Assembly (NCBI RefSeq): GCF_008704535.1
Contig: NZ_CP023701.1
Span: 5,250,001-5,314,000 of the forward strand
Origin: Streptomyces subrutilus
Lineage (GTDB): Bacteria > Actinomycetota > Actinomycetes > Streptomycetales > Streptomycetaceae
Reading direction: 5' to 3'
Length of the DNA stretch: 64,000 nt
Positions 1-7,688 of the stretch are shown piece by piece. The notes under the pieces were generated by a model. The model did not search any database. It had not been told where the DNA came from and saw only the letters and a list, made by a program, of their open reading frames with translations. Position numbers and translations under genes: made by a program. Position 1 is the first letter of the stretch, and each line of letters starts with the position of its first letter.

Positions 1-1
1 C

Positions 2-22
2 GACACGGCGCACCTGCGCTAG
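2..22 (+). CDS. Possible 3' tail of a gene truncated by the window edge
   Basis: Six sense codons followed by TAG run from the window edge in one plus frame, with G/C-ending codons. This could be the last residues of an upstream gene, but seven codons are too few to identify it. Bases 23-199 show no convincing gene. Confidence 0.25.
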   Translation, partial: DTAHLR

Positions 23-199
23 GGCCCGTCATCGTGGCGGATCACCGGGGCCGTCGGAAAAGAAGTGGGCGGGGACCGATGAGTCCGTCCATGATCCACA
101 GTCATAGACCACGACTGCCGCACCGCAGCCACGAGGGTGGCCGGGCGGGCACCGGCCGCACCCGCCGGGACGCGGACACGAGACACAGAGGAACCCGAG

Positions 200-772
200 A
201 TGCGCACCCTGATCAGCACCGCCTTCATCTCCCTCGACGGCGTCGTGGAGGGACCGGGCGGCGAGCCCGGCTACCGGAACTCCGGATGGACCTTCAAGGG
301 CGTCGAGTTCCTGCCCGAGGCCTTCGAGATCAAGGGCCGGGAGCAGAAGGAAGCCGCCGCGATCCTGCTGGGCCGGACCAGCTACGAGGCGTTCAGCCCG
401 GTGTGGCCCGACATGGAGGACTTCGCCGACTACAAGGCGATGCCGAAGTACGTCGTCTCCACCACCCTCACCGAGGACGACCTGGTGTCGAACTGGGGCG
501 AGACCACGATCCTGCGCTCGCTCGACGAGGTCGCCGCGCTGAAGGAGACCGAGGGCGGCCCGATCATCGTCCACGGCAGCGCCGCCCTGAACCGGGCCCT
601 CTCGGACGCCGGTCTCATCGACCGCTACCACCTGCTCGTCTTCCCGCTGCTGCTGGGCGCGGGCAAGCGGCTCTTCAGCGCCACCGACAAGGACGCGCAG
701 AAGCTGAAGCTGGTCGAGCACGAGGCCTACGCCAACGGCCTGCAGAAGAACGTCTTCGACGTCGTCCGCTGA
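200..772 (+). CDS. Dihydrofolate reductase-family (RibD C-terminal-like) protein
   Basis: 190-residue cytoplasmic protein. The opening MRTLISTAFISLDGVVEGPGG is the first strand and loop of the RibD_C/DHFR-like fold, and later segments (LLGRTSYEAFSPVWP, KYVVSTTL, IIVHGSAALNRAL, LVFPLLLGAGKRLF) match the family in order. Members bind NAD(P)H and are related to riboflavin reductases, but most actinobacterial single-domain copies have no known substrate. I chose ATG 200 rather than the in-frame 137 start because the family similarity begins at MRTL and GAGG lies a few bases upstream. It stands alone and is followed by the hairpin at 801-848. The fold is secure; the substrate is unknown. Confidence 0.85.
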   Translation: MRTLISTAFISLDGVVEGPGGEPGYRNSGWTFKGVEFLPEAFEIKGREQKEAAAILLGRTSYEAFSPVWPDMEDFADYKAMPKYVVSTTLTEDDLVSNWGETTILRSLDEVAALKETEGGPIIVHGSAALNRALSDAGLIDRYHLLVFPLLLGAGKRLFSATDKDAQKLKLVEHEAYANGLQKNVFDVVR

Positions 773-800
773 CCGGACCCCCGCACCGACGACCCGCACC

Positions 801-848
801 GACGACGTGTGACCCCCCGCCACAGGTGGCGGGGGGTCACACGTCGTC
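801..848. terminator. Perfect 23-bp inverted repeat, bidirectional terminator
   Basis: Positions 801-823 are exactly complementary to 826-848, with only two bases between the arms. It sits between the stop of the reductase-like gene and the 3' end of RNase P RNA, which point at each other, so it probably ends both transcripts. There is no U-tract, which is usual in Streptomyces. Confidence 0.8.
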
Positions 849-853
849 GAGGA

Positions 854-1265
854 CGACAGACGAGCCGGCCTGTACGCCGGGTTCTGTCTCCCGGAGACCT
901 CGCGGTCGCCGGGGAGACGGCCATCCATCTAGGACCGGCGTTGCCACCGGCCTCGTGCGGTCTACCCGCGAACTCGGGCGGGCAGCCCTCGGACGTTCGC
1001 GCAGGGCCGTCCGGAGACGACCCCTCTTGACCTTGCTCCGGGTGGGGTTTACCTAGCCGCCTGGGTCACCCCAGGCGCTGGTGGTCTCTTACACCACCGT
1101 TTCACCCTTACCGGGGACCGAAGCCCCCGGCGGTCTGTTTTCTGTGGCACTGTCCCGCGGGTCACCCCGGGTGGGCGTTACCCACCACCCTGCCCTGTGG
1201 AGCCCGGACGTTCCTCGGCGGGATCCTGGGACCCCGACGCGGCCGCCCGGCCGACTCGTCTGTCG
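854..1265 (-). ncRNA. rnpB: RNase P RNA (class A)
   Basis: Read on the minus strand, this carries the universal landmarks of bacterial RNase P RNA in order: a GAGGAACGTCCGGGCTCC block near the 5' end, the ACAGAAAACAGACCGCC block, GGTAAGGGTGAAACGGTG, and a 3' AGACAGAACCCGGC block. The ends pair as helix P1: CGACAGACGAG at the 5' end reappears as its complement at 854-864. About 412 nt long, as expected for an actinobacterium. It is the catalytic subunit that matures tRNA 5' ends. A TAGCAT hexamer just upstream of the 5' end on the minus strand is a plausible -10. Confidence 0.95.
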
Positions 1266-1298
1266 CGCTGACCATGCTACCGGCTGCACCGCGGCCGC

Positions 1299-1329
1299 TT
1301 GACCTTGACGCAGCGGCAACGTTTCTACC
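1299..1329 (+). promoter_or_regulatory. Decaying MerR-type promoter
   Basis: TTGACC at 1299-1304 and TCTACC at 1324-1329 are separated by 19 bp, the long spacer typical of MerR-controlled promoters. A dyad starts with CTTGACGCAGCG, but the expected right arm CGTCAAGG reads CGGCAACG, so the operator has lost symmetry. The ATG of the MerR remnant lies seven bases after the -10, as in leaderless autoregulated MerR genes. Confidence 0.6.
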
Positions 1330-1335
1330 GGAGCC

Positions 1336-1392
1336 ATGCGGATCGGAGAGATCGCCGCGCTCGTCGGGCTCACCCCCCGGGCGATCCGGCAC
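1336..1392 (+). pseudogene. Truncated MerR-family regulator (first 19 codons only)
   Basis: MRIGEIAALVGLTPRAIRH matches the first helix and turn of a MerR DNA-binding domain, which normally continues with Y-x-R and a wing. Here similarity stops after codon 19 at base 1392, and the next base begins a 15-bp direct repeat (1393-1407 and 1410-1424) whose second copy spans the stop codon of the convergent RNB gene. The rest of the reading frame is antisense to that gene. I read this as the stump of a MerR gene removed by deletion. No functional regulator is expected. Confidence 0.65.
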
Positions 1393-1418
1393 CCCGGGCG
1401 GTCAGGCCACCCGGGCGG

Positions 1419-2864
1419 TCAGGCGGGGGCGAACAGCACCTTGGCCGTGCCCGGGTCCGCCTGCGTCAGCCGGACCCGGATGCGCTCGCCCAGCGGCAGC
1501 GGCCGCCCGGCGGGGGACTCGACGCGGCCGACCACCGCAGGATCCTCCAGATGGACGGTGCCCACCAGCGGCTCCCGGTCGCGGACCTCGATCACCGTGG
1601 CCTCGAAGGTGTCCCCGACGCGGTCCTTGAGGAGGGCGGCCTCGACCAGGTCCACGGACTCGCGCTCGGCGGTGTTCGCCCGCCGGGTGCCCTCCGCCAT
1701 CTCCTTGGGGAGCGCGGCCAGCGCCGACACCACCCACTCCGGAACCCCGGCGCCCGCGGCGGCGGCCAGGCACAGTTCGCCGGCGTAGCGGTCCACGAGC
1801 CGGCGCAGCGGCGCGGTGCAGTGGGCGTACGGGGCGGCCACCGCGGCGTGCACCACCGGATCGGGGGTGTAGCCGCCGGTGAAGACGGTGTAGCCGGCGC
1901 CCCGCAGCAGCGCCGTGCACTCCTGGAGGAAGGCGGCGTGGTCGGGGCGGTGCGGATCGAGGGAGCGGACGAGCTCGGCGTACGGGACGTGGTGCGGCCA
2001 GTCGATCCGCAGCGCCCGCGCCGCCCGCCGCAGCCGCCCGACGGCGCCGGCGGGCGCGGTGGGCAGGGTGCGCAGGATTCCGGTCCCGGCGGCGAGCATC
2101 AGGTCGGCGGCGGCCATGCCGGTCATGAGGGAGACCTGGGCGTTCCAGCCCTCGGCGGGCAACGGGGCCCGGTAGACGAGCCGGTAGCCGCCGTCGTGCT
2201 CGACGATCTCCTGCTCGGGGACGTTCAGCGAGATGCCGCCGCGCTCGCGCTCCAGGGCCTCGCGGAGCCGGCCGACCTCCCGGAGCAGGGCGAGCGGCTC
2301 CTCGGCCGTGCCGCTGTCGATCGCCCGCTGCACGCCCGCGTAGTCCAGCTTGGCCCGGCTGCGGACCAGGGCCCGGCGGACGTCGGTGGCCTCGACCCGG
2401 CCGTCCGCGTCCAGGTCCAGGCGCCACAGCAGCGCCGGTCGGGTCCGGTCGGGCAGCAGGCTCGCCGCGTCCTCCGACAGGACGGGCGGGTGCAGCGGGA
2501 CCTTCTCGTCGGGGAAGTAGAGGGTGCTGACGCGCTGGTGGGCGGCCGTGTCGAGGGCGCCGCCGGGGGAGACGAAGGCGGCGACGTCGGCGATGGCGTA
2601 GTGCACGCGGTAGCCGCCGCCGGACCGTTTCGCCAGGTGCACGGCCTGGTCGAGGTCGACCGAGGCCGGCGGGTCCACGGTGAAGAGCGGGAGGTCGGTG
2701 GCGTCGAGCTCCGGCAGCCGGGGGTCGCCGGCGGCCCGCTCGGCCTCGGCGAGGGCCTCGGCCCCGAACTCCTCCGGCACGTCCAGCTTCGTCCGCAGTT
2801 CACGCAGCGCGGCCCGCAGGGCAGCCCCGTCTGCGCCGGTCATGTGCATACGACGGCGTGGCAT
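1419..2864 (-). CDS. RNB-domain ribonuclease (RNase II/R family, short form)
   Basis: 481 residues, mostly one RNB exonuclease domain. Visible landmarks: ASVDLDQAVHLAKRSGGGY (metal-binding Asp cluster, with DLDQ where RNase II has DIDD), YAIADVAAFVSPG, RVSTLYFPDEKVPLHPPVLS, and near the C-terminus APYAHCTAPLRRLVDRYAG, the conserved RNB end motif. It is shorter than RNase II or RNase R and lacks obvious N-terminal cold-shock domains, a form common in Streptomyces. Expected activity is 3'-5' degradation of single-stranded RNA in the cytoplasm. The start at 2864 has only a weak ribosome site. Its 3' end carries a short duplication next to the MerR stump. Confidence 0.88.
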   Translation of the reverse strand: MPRRRMHMTGADGAALRAALRELRTKLDVPEEFGAEALAEAERAAGDPRLPELDATDLPLFTVDPPASVDLDQAVHLAKRSGGGYRVHYAIADVAAFVSPGGALDTAAHQRVSTLYFPDEKVPLHPPVLSEDAASLLPDRTRPALLWRLDLDADGRVEATDVRRALVRSRAKLDYAGVQRAIDSGTAEEPLALLREVGRLREALERERGGISLNVPEQEIVEHDGGYRLVYRAPLPAEGWNAQVSLMTGMAAADLMLAAGTGILRTLPTAPAGAVGRLRRAARALRIDWPHHVPYAELVRSLDPHRPDHAAFLQECTALLRGAGYTVFTGGYTPDPVVHAAVAAPYAHCTAPLRRLVDRYAGELCLAAAAGAGVPEWVVSALAALPKEMAEGTRRANTAERESVDLVEAALLKDRVGDTFEATVIEVRDREPLVGTVHLEDPAVVGRVESPAGRPLPLGERIRVRLTQADPGTAKVLFAPA

Positions 2865-3048
2865 GCACCGAGCCTAGGGCCTTTCGGCCGCGCCGGGAGG
2901 GTGGCGGCGGCCGCGGATCCGGGCCGCCCCGCCCGGAACGCGACCGGCCCCGGCGGGCCCCGCGGCCGTCCCGGAGGGCGGCGCGGCCCGTCTACCCTGG
3001 CTCCGGGGCCGCATCCCCTGCGCCGTGTCGTACCGAAGGAGAACCACC

Positions 3049-3852
3049 GTGCTCGTGCTGCTGCCGCCGTCCGAGGGAAAGGCCGCCGGCGGCTCCGGCG
3101 CGCCGCTGGAGCCGCAGACGCTGTCGCTGCCGGGACTGGCCCCGGCCCGTGCGCGGGTGCTGGAGGAACTGCTCGACCTGTGCGCGGGCGACGAGCTGAA
3201 GGCGCGCGAGGTGCTGGGCCTGAGCGAGGGGCTGCGCGCCGAGGTCGCCAAGAACGCCGCGCTGCGCTCGGCGCCGGCCCGGCCGGCGGCCGAGACGTAC
3301 ACCGGCGTGCTCTACGACGCCCTCGGCCTGGCCGCCCTGACCCCGGCCGCCCGTGAGCTCGCGGACGCCACCCTGCTCGTCTTCTCGGGCCTGTGGGGCG
3401 CGGTCCGCACCACCGACCGCATCCCCTCCTACCGCTGCTCGATGGGTGTCAAGCTGCCCGGCCTCGGGGCGCTCGGCGCGTACTGGCGCGGGCCGATGGC
3501 CGAGGTGATGCCGCAGGCCGCCGGGGACGGGCTGGTCCTGGACCTGCGCTCGTCGGCGTACGCGGCGGCGTGGAAGCCCAAGGGGGAGGTGGCCGGGCGG
3601 ACGGCGACGGTGCGGGTGCTGCACGCGCAGTGGGTCGACGGGGTCGAGAAGCGGTCGGTGGTGAGCCACTTCAACAAGGCGACCAAGGGCCGGCTGGTCC
3701 GGGACCTGCTGCTCGCCGGCGCGGTGCCGGCCGGACCGGCGGAGCTGGTGACGGCCCTGCGGGACCTGGGCTACACCGTCGAGGCCGAGGCCCCCGCGAA
3801 GAGCGGCAGGGCGTGGTCGCTGGACGTGGTCGTGACGCAGATCCACCACTGA
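3049..3852 (+). CDS. yaaA: Peroxide stress protein YaaA
   Basis: 267 residues of the YaaA/DUF328 family. The N-terminal LLPPSEGKA and later YTGVLYDALG, LLVFSGLWG and SHFNKATKGRLVRDLL are family hallmarks. In E. coli YaaA lowers free intracellular iron during hydrogen peroxide stress and binds DNA. GTG 3049 is preferred over GTG 3025 because AAGGAG lies at 3036-3041, between the two candidates and seven bases before 3049. The stop codon lies inside a perfect 15-bp tandem duplication (3842-3871). It is convergent with the Prim-Pol-like gene, with a terminator between them. Confidence 0.88.
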   Translation: MLVLLPPSEGKAAGGSGAPLEPQTLSLPGLAPARARVLEELLDLCAGDELKAREVLGLSEGLRAEVAKNAALRSAPARPAAETYTGVLYDALGLAALTPAARELADATLLVFSGLWGAVRTTDRIPSYRCSMGVKLPGLGALGAYWRGPMAEVMPQAAGDGLVLDLRSSAYAAAWKPKGEVAGRTATVRVLHAQWVDGVEKRSVVSHFNKATKGRLVRDLLLAGAVPAGPAELVTALRDLGYTVEAEAPAKSGRAWSLDVVVTQIHH

Positions 3853-3901
3853 CGGGTCCACCACTGACGGGCACGCCGGCACCCGCCACCAGCGGGCCCC
3901 G

Positions 3902-3961
3902 GCACGACCGAGCCCCTCGTACGGCCGGAGCGCGGCGGCCGTACGGGGGGCTCGGTCGTGC
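3902..3961. terminator. 26-bp near-perfect inverted repeat between convergent genes
   Basis: 3902-3927 pairs with 3936-3961 around an 8-base loop, with one mismatch. It lies between yaaA and the stop codon of the minus-strand gene at 3964, so it can terminate both. Confidence 0.8.
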
Positions 3962-3963
3962 GG

Positions 3964-4713
3964 TCAGCGGCCCAGGGGCCAGGCGACGGCCGCCGGGGTC
4001 TGGGCCGAGCTGCCCGCGTACCGGGCGCAGGCGTCGGTCAGGGTCTCCAGCAGGGTCAGCGGGTCCGGCAGCGGGTGCTCCATGCCGCGCACCCAGGTGA
4101 CGGCCTGGTCACCGGGCAGGGCCGCGGGCGGGACCAGGACGTAGCTGCCGCGGCAGTGCCAGCGCAGGCCCGGGTGCTCGTCCATCGTCTCGGGGTGGCA
4201 GTCCAGTTCGCAGGGCCACCACTCGTCCTCGTCCTCCGGGGTGCCCCGGGTGGCGGTGAAGAACAGCATCCGGGCCTGGTCGCCCGTGCCGCCCGACTCG
4301 GCGACCGGACCGACCTCGATCCCGGCCTCCAGCAGCCGGGCCAAGGCGCTCGCACCGGCTTCCAGGGGCACGTCGAGCACGTCGTGCACCATGCCGGTAG
4401 CGGTGACGAAGTTGGCCTGGGGCTGGTTGCGCGCCCACCGCTCGACCTGGGCGCGGTCGGTGGTGGACTGGGTCTGCCAGGCGAAGGAGACGGGGTGGCG
4501 GGCGGGCGTCGGACAGCCGATCCGGTCGCACGAGCACCGGTAGCCGGCGGGATGGGCGGCGGGGGCGAGCGGCAGCCCGGCGGCGGCGACGGCCAGGAGG
4601 AGCGCCTCGCGCTCGCGCGCGGGATCCTCGGCGGCGGGCTTCTGCCGCCGGCGCAGCCACTGGGACATCCTGCTCTGCTCGCCGCGCGTGACGCGGCCGG
4701 ACTCGGACCCCAT
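3964..4713 (-). CDS. Small Prim-Pol-like (bifunctional DNA primase/polymerase N-terminal) protein
   Basis: 249 residues resembling the archaeo-eukaryotic primase-polymerase family as found in single-domain Streptomyces proteins. Evidence: the cysteine cluster CSCDRIGCPTPARHP (residues about 60-75), the following W-x-TQSTTD-x-x-V-x-RW segment, and GSYVLVPP late in the protein. The usual DxD metal-binding pair of active Prim-Pols is not clear; the corresponding strand reads HDVLDVP, so activity is doubtful. No helicase or other replication domain is attached. GAGGGG just before ATG 4713 supports this start over 4668. Conserved but uncharacterised; a chromosomal relic or regulatory derivative is possible. 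Confidence 0.72.
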   Translation of the reverse strand: MGSESGRVTRGEQSRMSQWLRRRQKPAAEDPAREREALLLAVAAAGLPLAPAAHPAGYRCSCDRIGCPTPARHPVSFAWQTQSTTDRAQVERWARNQPQANFVTATGMVHDVLDVPLEAGASALARLLEAGIEVGPVAESGGTGDQARMLFFTATRGTPEDEDEWWPCELDCHPETMDEHPGLRWHCRGSYVLVPPAALPGDQAVTWVRGMEHPLPDPLTLLETLTDACARYAGSSAQTPAAVAWPLGR

Positions 4714-4883
4714 CTATCCCCTCACCCACACCGTTGCCCCGGAAGACCCTCACATGCTCCCACCATCCTGCGCCCCGGGTGACCGGACTCCTCAACCGGG
4801 GGGTTGGGGATGGGGAGGGGGTAACACCCAGATAATCATACAAATCGTGCGGATGTTCCCGGCCGGACGCGCTCCCCGGCCGG

Positions 4884-5495
4884 TCAGCCCGCGGTGACCT
4901 TGGCCACCCCGGCCAGCACCCCGTCCACGACGGCGTCGGTGTACGCGTGCGTGAGGGGGGCGGTGCGCAGCAGCCAGCGGTACGTCAACGGACCGAGGAG
5001 CATCTCCACCGTCAGGCGCAGATCGGTATCCGGCGCCAGCTGACCCGCGTCCCGGGCCGTGCGCAACCGTGCCTCGTACAGGGCGAGCTGCGGCTCCAGC
5101 ACCCGTTCGGTGAAGCGGGCGCCGAGCTCGGGATCGGCGGCCCCGGCCGCCGTCAGGGCGCGCGCGGGAGCCTCGTACTTCTCGTCGTTGAACTCGTCCA
5201 CCGTCGCCCGCAGCACGTACTTGAGGTCGGCGGCCAGGTCCCCGGTGTCCGGGAAGCCGGTCCAGCCGGACCCGGCCCCGGCGTCCCCGGACAGGGCCAG
5301 CGAGGCGTCCAGCAGGACGGCGGCCTTCGACGGCCACCAGCGGTAGATGGTCTGCTTGCCGACCCCGGCGCGGGCGGCGATGGCCTCGACGGTCAGCCGG
5401 TTGTAGCCCACCTCCCCGACCAGGGCGAGGGCGGCGTCGAGGATGGCGCGCCGGGATCGGTCGCTGCGGCGCGCGGGGTCGGGAGGCTTGGGCAT
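4884..5495 (-). CDS. TetR/AcrR-family transcriptional regulator
   Basis: 203 residues. The N-terminal helix-turn-helix is typical: RRAILDAALALVGEVGYNRL, then VEAIAARAGVGKQTIYRWWPSKAAV. The C-terminal half is a helical ligand-binding/dimer domain. ATG 5495 is chosen because the family fold begins there; the longer frame to 5549 would translate through the putative operator. A 12-bp perfect palindrome at 5514-5525, just upstream, suggests autoregulation. It is divergent from the dimethylargininase gene, which could also be a target. The ligand cannot be inferred. Confidence 0.88.
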   Translation of the reverse strand: MPKPPDPARRSDRSRRAILDAALALVGEVGYNRLTVEAIAARAGVGKQTIYRWWPSKAAVLLDASLALSGDAGAGSGWTGFPDTGDLAADLKYVLRATVDEFNDEKYEAPARALTAAGAADPELGARFTERVLEPQLALYEARLRTARDAGQLAPDTDLRLTVEMLLGPLTYRWLLRTAPLTHAYTDAVVDGVLAGVAKVTAG

Positions 5496-5513
5496 GCCGA
5501 GAACGTACCAATG

Positions 5514-5525
5514 CGAGACGTCTCG
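5514..5525. promoter_or_regulatory. Candidate TetR operator
   Basis: CGAGACGTCTCG is a perfect palindrome in the 147-bp divergent interval between the TetR gene and the dimethylargininase gene, 19 bp from the TetR start. A further GTCTC follows immediately. Position and symmetry fit autoregulation. A second hairpin-like dyad, GGAGAGA-CGAT-TCTCTCC, lies at 5581-5598. Confidence 0.5.
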
Positions 5526-5642
5526 TCTCCCGCGGGTCCGGTAAACCACCCGATCAGTTCACTGCGCGCGCCCCCCTTGAGGAGAGACGATTCTCTCCAC
5601 ACCCGTCGCGAGGCGGGTCGTGAAAGTCGTGAGGAGCCTTCT

Positions 5643-6452
5643 TTGCGCAGAGACGCCACACCCCGGCGCTACCTGATGTGCCCACCCGCACACTTCAAGG
5701 TCACCTACTCCATCAACCCGTGGATGGATCCCACGAAACCGGTGGACCTCCCGCTGGCGCTCGCCCAGTGGGAAGACCTGAGAGACCGCTACCGCGCGCT
5801 CGGCCACACCGTCGAGACCCTCGTACCGGACCCCGCCCTGCCCGACATGGTCTTCGCCGCGAACGGGGCCCTCGTCGTCGACGGCCGGGTGCTCGGCGCC
5901 CGGTTCGCCCACCGGGAGCGGGCCGCCGAGGCGGCGATCCACCTGGCCTGGTTCCGGGAACGCGGATACCGGGAGGTCCTCGAACCCTCCCACGTCAACG
6001 AGGCGGAGGGCGACTTCGCCGTCACCGCCTCCTACCTGCTGGCCGGCCGGGGCTTCCGGTCCAGCCCGCTCTCGCACGCCGAGGCGCAGGAGTTCTTCGG
6101 CCGGCCCGTCATCGGCCTGGACCTCGTCGACCCGCGCTACTACCACCTGGACACGGCGCTCAGCGTCCTCGACGGCGACGAGGTCATGTACTACCCGGAC
6201 GCGTTCTCGCCGGGCAGCCGGGCCGTGCTCCGGCGCCTGTTCCCCGACGCCCTGATCGCGGACGGACAGGACGCGGCGGCGCTCGGCCTCAACGCCGTCA
6301 GCGACGGCCGGCACGTCCTGCTCCCCCAGGCGGCCACCGGCCTCCTGGCACCCCTGCGCGACCGGGGCTTCGAACCGGTCCCGATGGACCTGGGGGAGCT
6401 GCTCAAGGGCGGCGGCAGCGTGAAGTGCTGCACGCAGGAGCTGCGGCCCTAG
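5643..6452 (+). CDS. Dimethylarginine dimethylaminohydrolase (DDAH-like)
   Basis: 269 residues of the amidinotransferase fold. It would hydrolyse N-omega-methylated arginines (or arginine-like guanidino substrates) to citrulline plus an amine. Visible motifs: RRYLMCPPAHFKVTYSINPW at the N-terminus, FAANGALVVDGRV, NEAEGDF, the catalytic-histidine region YYHLDTALSVLD, and the C-terminal GGGSVKCCTQ carrying the nucleophilic cysteine. I start it at TTG 5643 because GAGGAG at 5631-5636 is well spaced from it and no ATG lies upstream of the conserved block; ATG 5676 would cut into it. The stop TAG lies in a CTAG site. Substrate is by family only. Confidence 0.85.
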   Translation: MRRDATPRRYLMCPPAHFKVTYSINPWMDPTKPVDLPLALAQWEDLRDRYRALGHTVETLVPDPALPDMVFAANGALVVDGRVLGARFAHRERAAEAAIHLAWFRERGYREVLEPSHVNEAEGDFAVTASYLLAGRGFRSSPLSHAEAQEFFGRPVIGLDLVDPRYYHLDTALSVLDGDEVMYYPDAFSPGSRAVLRRLFPDALIADGQDAAALGLNAVSDGRHVLLPQAATGLLAPLRDRGFEPVPMDLGELLKGGGSVKCCTQELRP

Positions 6453-6470
6453 GTCGTGCACGGCCGCCGG

Positions 6471-7487
6471 CTACTCGGCCGGCGGCCACTGCCGGCCCCA
6501 GTCGGCGTCCCGCGCCGCCTTGTAGAGGGCGCCGTGGCGCTTGGTCACGGTGGCCCGGGTCAGCCCCGTCTCCGGGCCCGCCCCGGCCTCCGGCGGGCCG
6601 CACAGGTCCAGCAGGACCAGGCCCTTGCGGATCTGCGGCCTGCGCGTGATCCGCGCGGGCACCGGCTCCACCGGGAAGCGGGCCGCGGCGACGTAGCTGA
6701 ACTTCTCGTCCTCGTAGGCCAGGGAGCCGCCCTTGACCTGCCGGTGCAGCGAGGACCGGCTGACCCGCGCCGAGAAGTGGCACCAGTCCTGGCCCACCTC
6801 GATCGGGCAGGTCCCGTCGTGCGGGCACGGTGCGGCCACCCGCAGCCCGGCCGCGATCAGCTGCTCGCGCGCCTCGCGGATGCGCAGGTACCCCTCCGGC
6901 GTGCCCGGCTCGATCAGCACCACGGCGCGGCCCGCCCGGGCCGCCTCGGCCACCACGGCCGTACGGGCCTGCGCGGTCAGCTCGCCCAGTACGTACGACA
7001 CCGTCACCAGGTCGGCGTCGGGCAGGGCCAGGCCGGAGCCGATGACGGCCCGCCGCCAGCCCGCGCTGCGCAGAGCCGGGGAGGCGGAGGCGGCCGCGAG
7101 CTCCTCGCCGAGGGCGAGGGCCGGCTCCGCCCAGTCCAGCACCGCGGTCTCGCGGGGTCCGTCCCAGGTGGCGTCCACCGCCCAGGTCGCGGCCCCCGTG
7201 CCGCCGCCCACGTCCACGTGCGAGCCCGGCACCCAGTCGGGAGCCGCCTGCGCGAGGCCGTCCAGGGCCGCGCGCACCGCCTCGAAGGTGGCGGGCATCC
7301 GGTACGCCGCGTACGCCACCACGTCGGAGCGGTCGCGCAGGACGGGCGCGTCGGTCGGGGTCTGCCCCCGGTAGCTGGCGATGAGCCGTTCGACGGCGGC
7401 CGAGGCCTGCTTGGGCGGGAGCCCGTCGAGCAGCCGGCCGAGCGTGCTGCGGAGGGTCTCGGCGGTGGTGGGGGCGGAGGCGTTCAC
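6471..7487 (-). CDS. Rsm22/METTL17-like ribosome-associated methyltransferase protein
   Basis: 338 residues. A SAM-binding core is visible at HVDVGGGTGAATWA, followed by DLVTVSYVLGEL. The Rsm22-type insertion carries a cysteine set CPHDGTCPIEVGQDWCHFSA plus a later LDLCGPP, which fits a four-cysteine site; the mitochondrial homologue METTL17 binds a [4Fe-4S] cluster there. Family members associate with the small ribosomal subunit during assembly. It is convergent with the dimethylargininase gene, with only 18 bp between stops. Methyltransferase activity itself is not certain for this family. Confidence 0.82.
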   Translation of the reverse strand: MNASAPTTAETLRSTLGRLLDGLPPKQASAAVERLIASYRGQTPTDAPVLRDRSDVVAYAAYRMPATFEAVRAALDGLAQAAPDWVPGSHVDVGGGTGAATWAVDATWDGPRETAVLDWAEPALALGEELAAASASPALRSAGWRRAVIGSGLALPDADLVTVSYVLGELTAQARTAVVAEAARAGRAVVLIEPGTPEGYLRIREAREQLIAAGLRVAAPCPHDGTCPIEVGQDWCHFSARVSRSSLHRQVKGGSLAYEDEKFSYVAAARFPVEPVPARITRRPQIRKGLVLLDLCGPPEAGAGPETGLTRATVTKRHGALYKAARDADWGRQWPPAE

Positions 7488-7688
7488 CTGCGAAGTTTAC
7501 GGCGCCGGTGCGGCGGCCCGGTCCGCGCCCGGCGCCGGACTTCGTGACCATGTCACCGCTCTGCGACAGCGTCGTCCGGGAACGAGGACGCCCGGCCCCG
7601 GGGGCCCGACGGCCCCGCATAGTGATCGAACACGCACCGGGGAGCCGAACCGCTTCCGCCGCGACCAGCGATCACCAAGGGGAACCCC

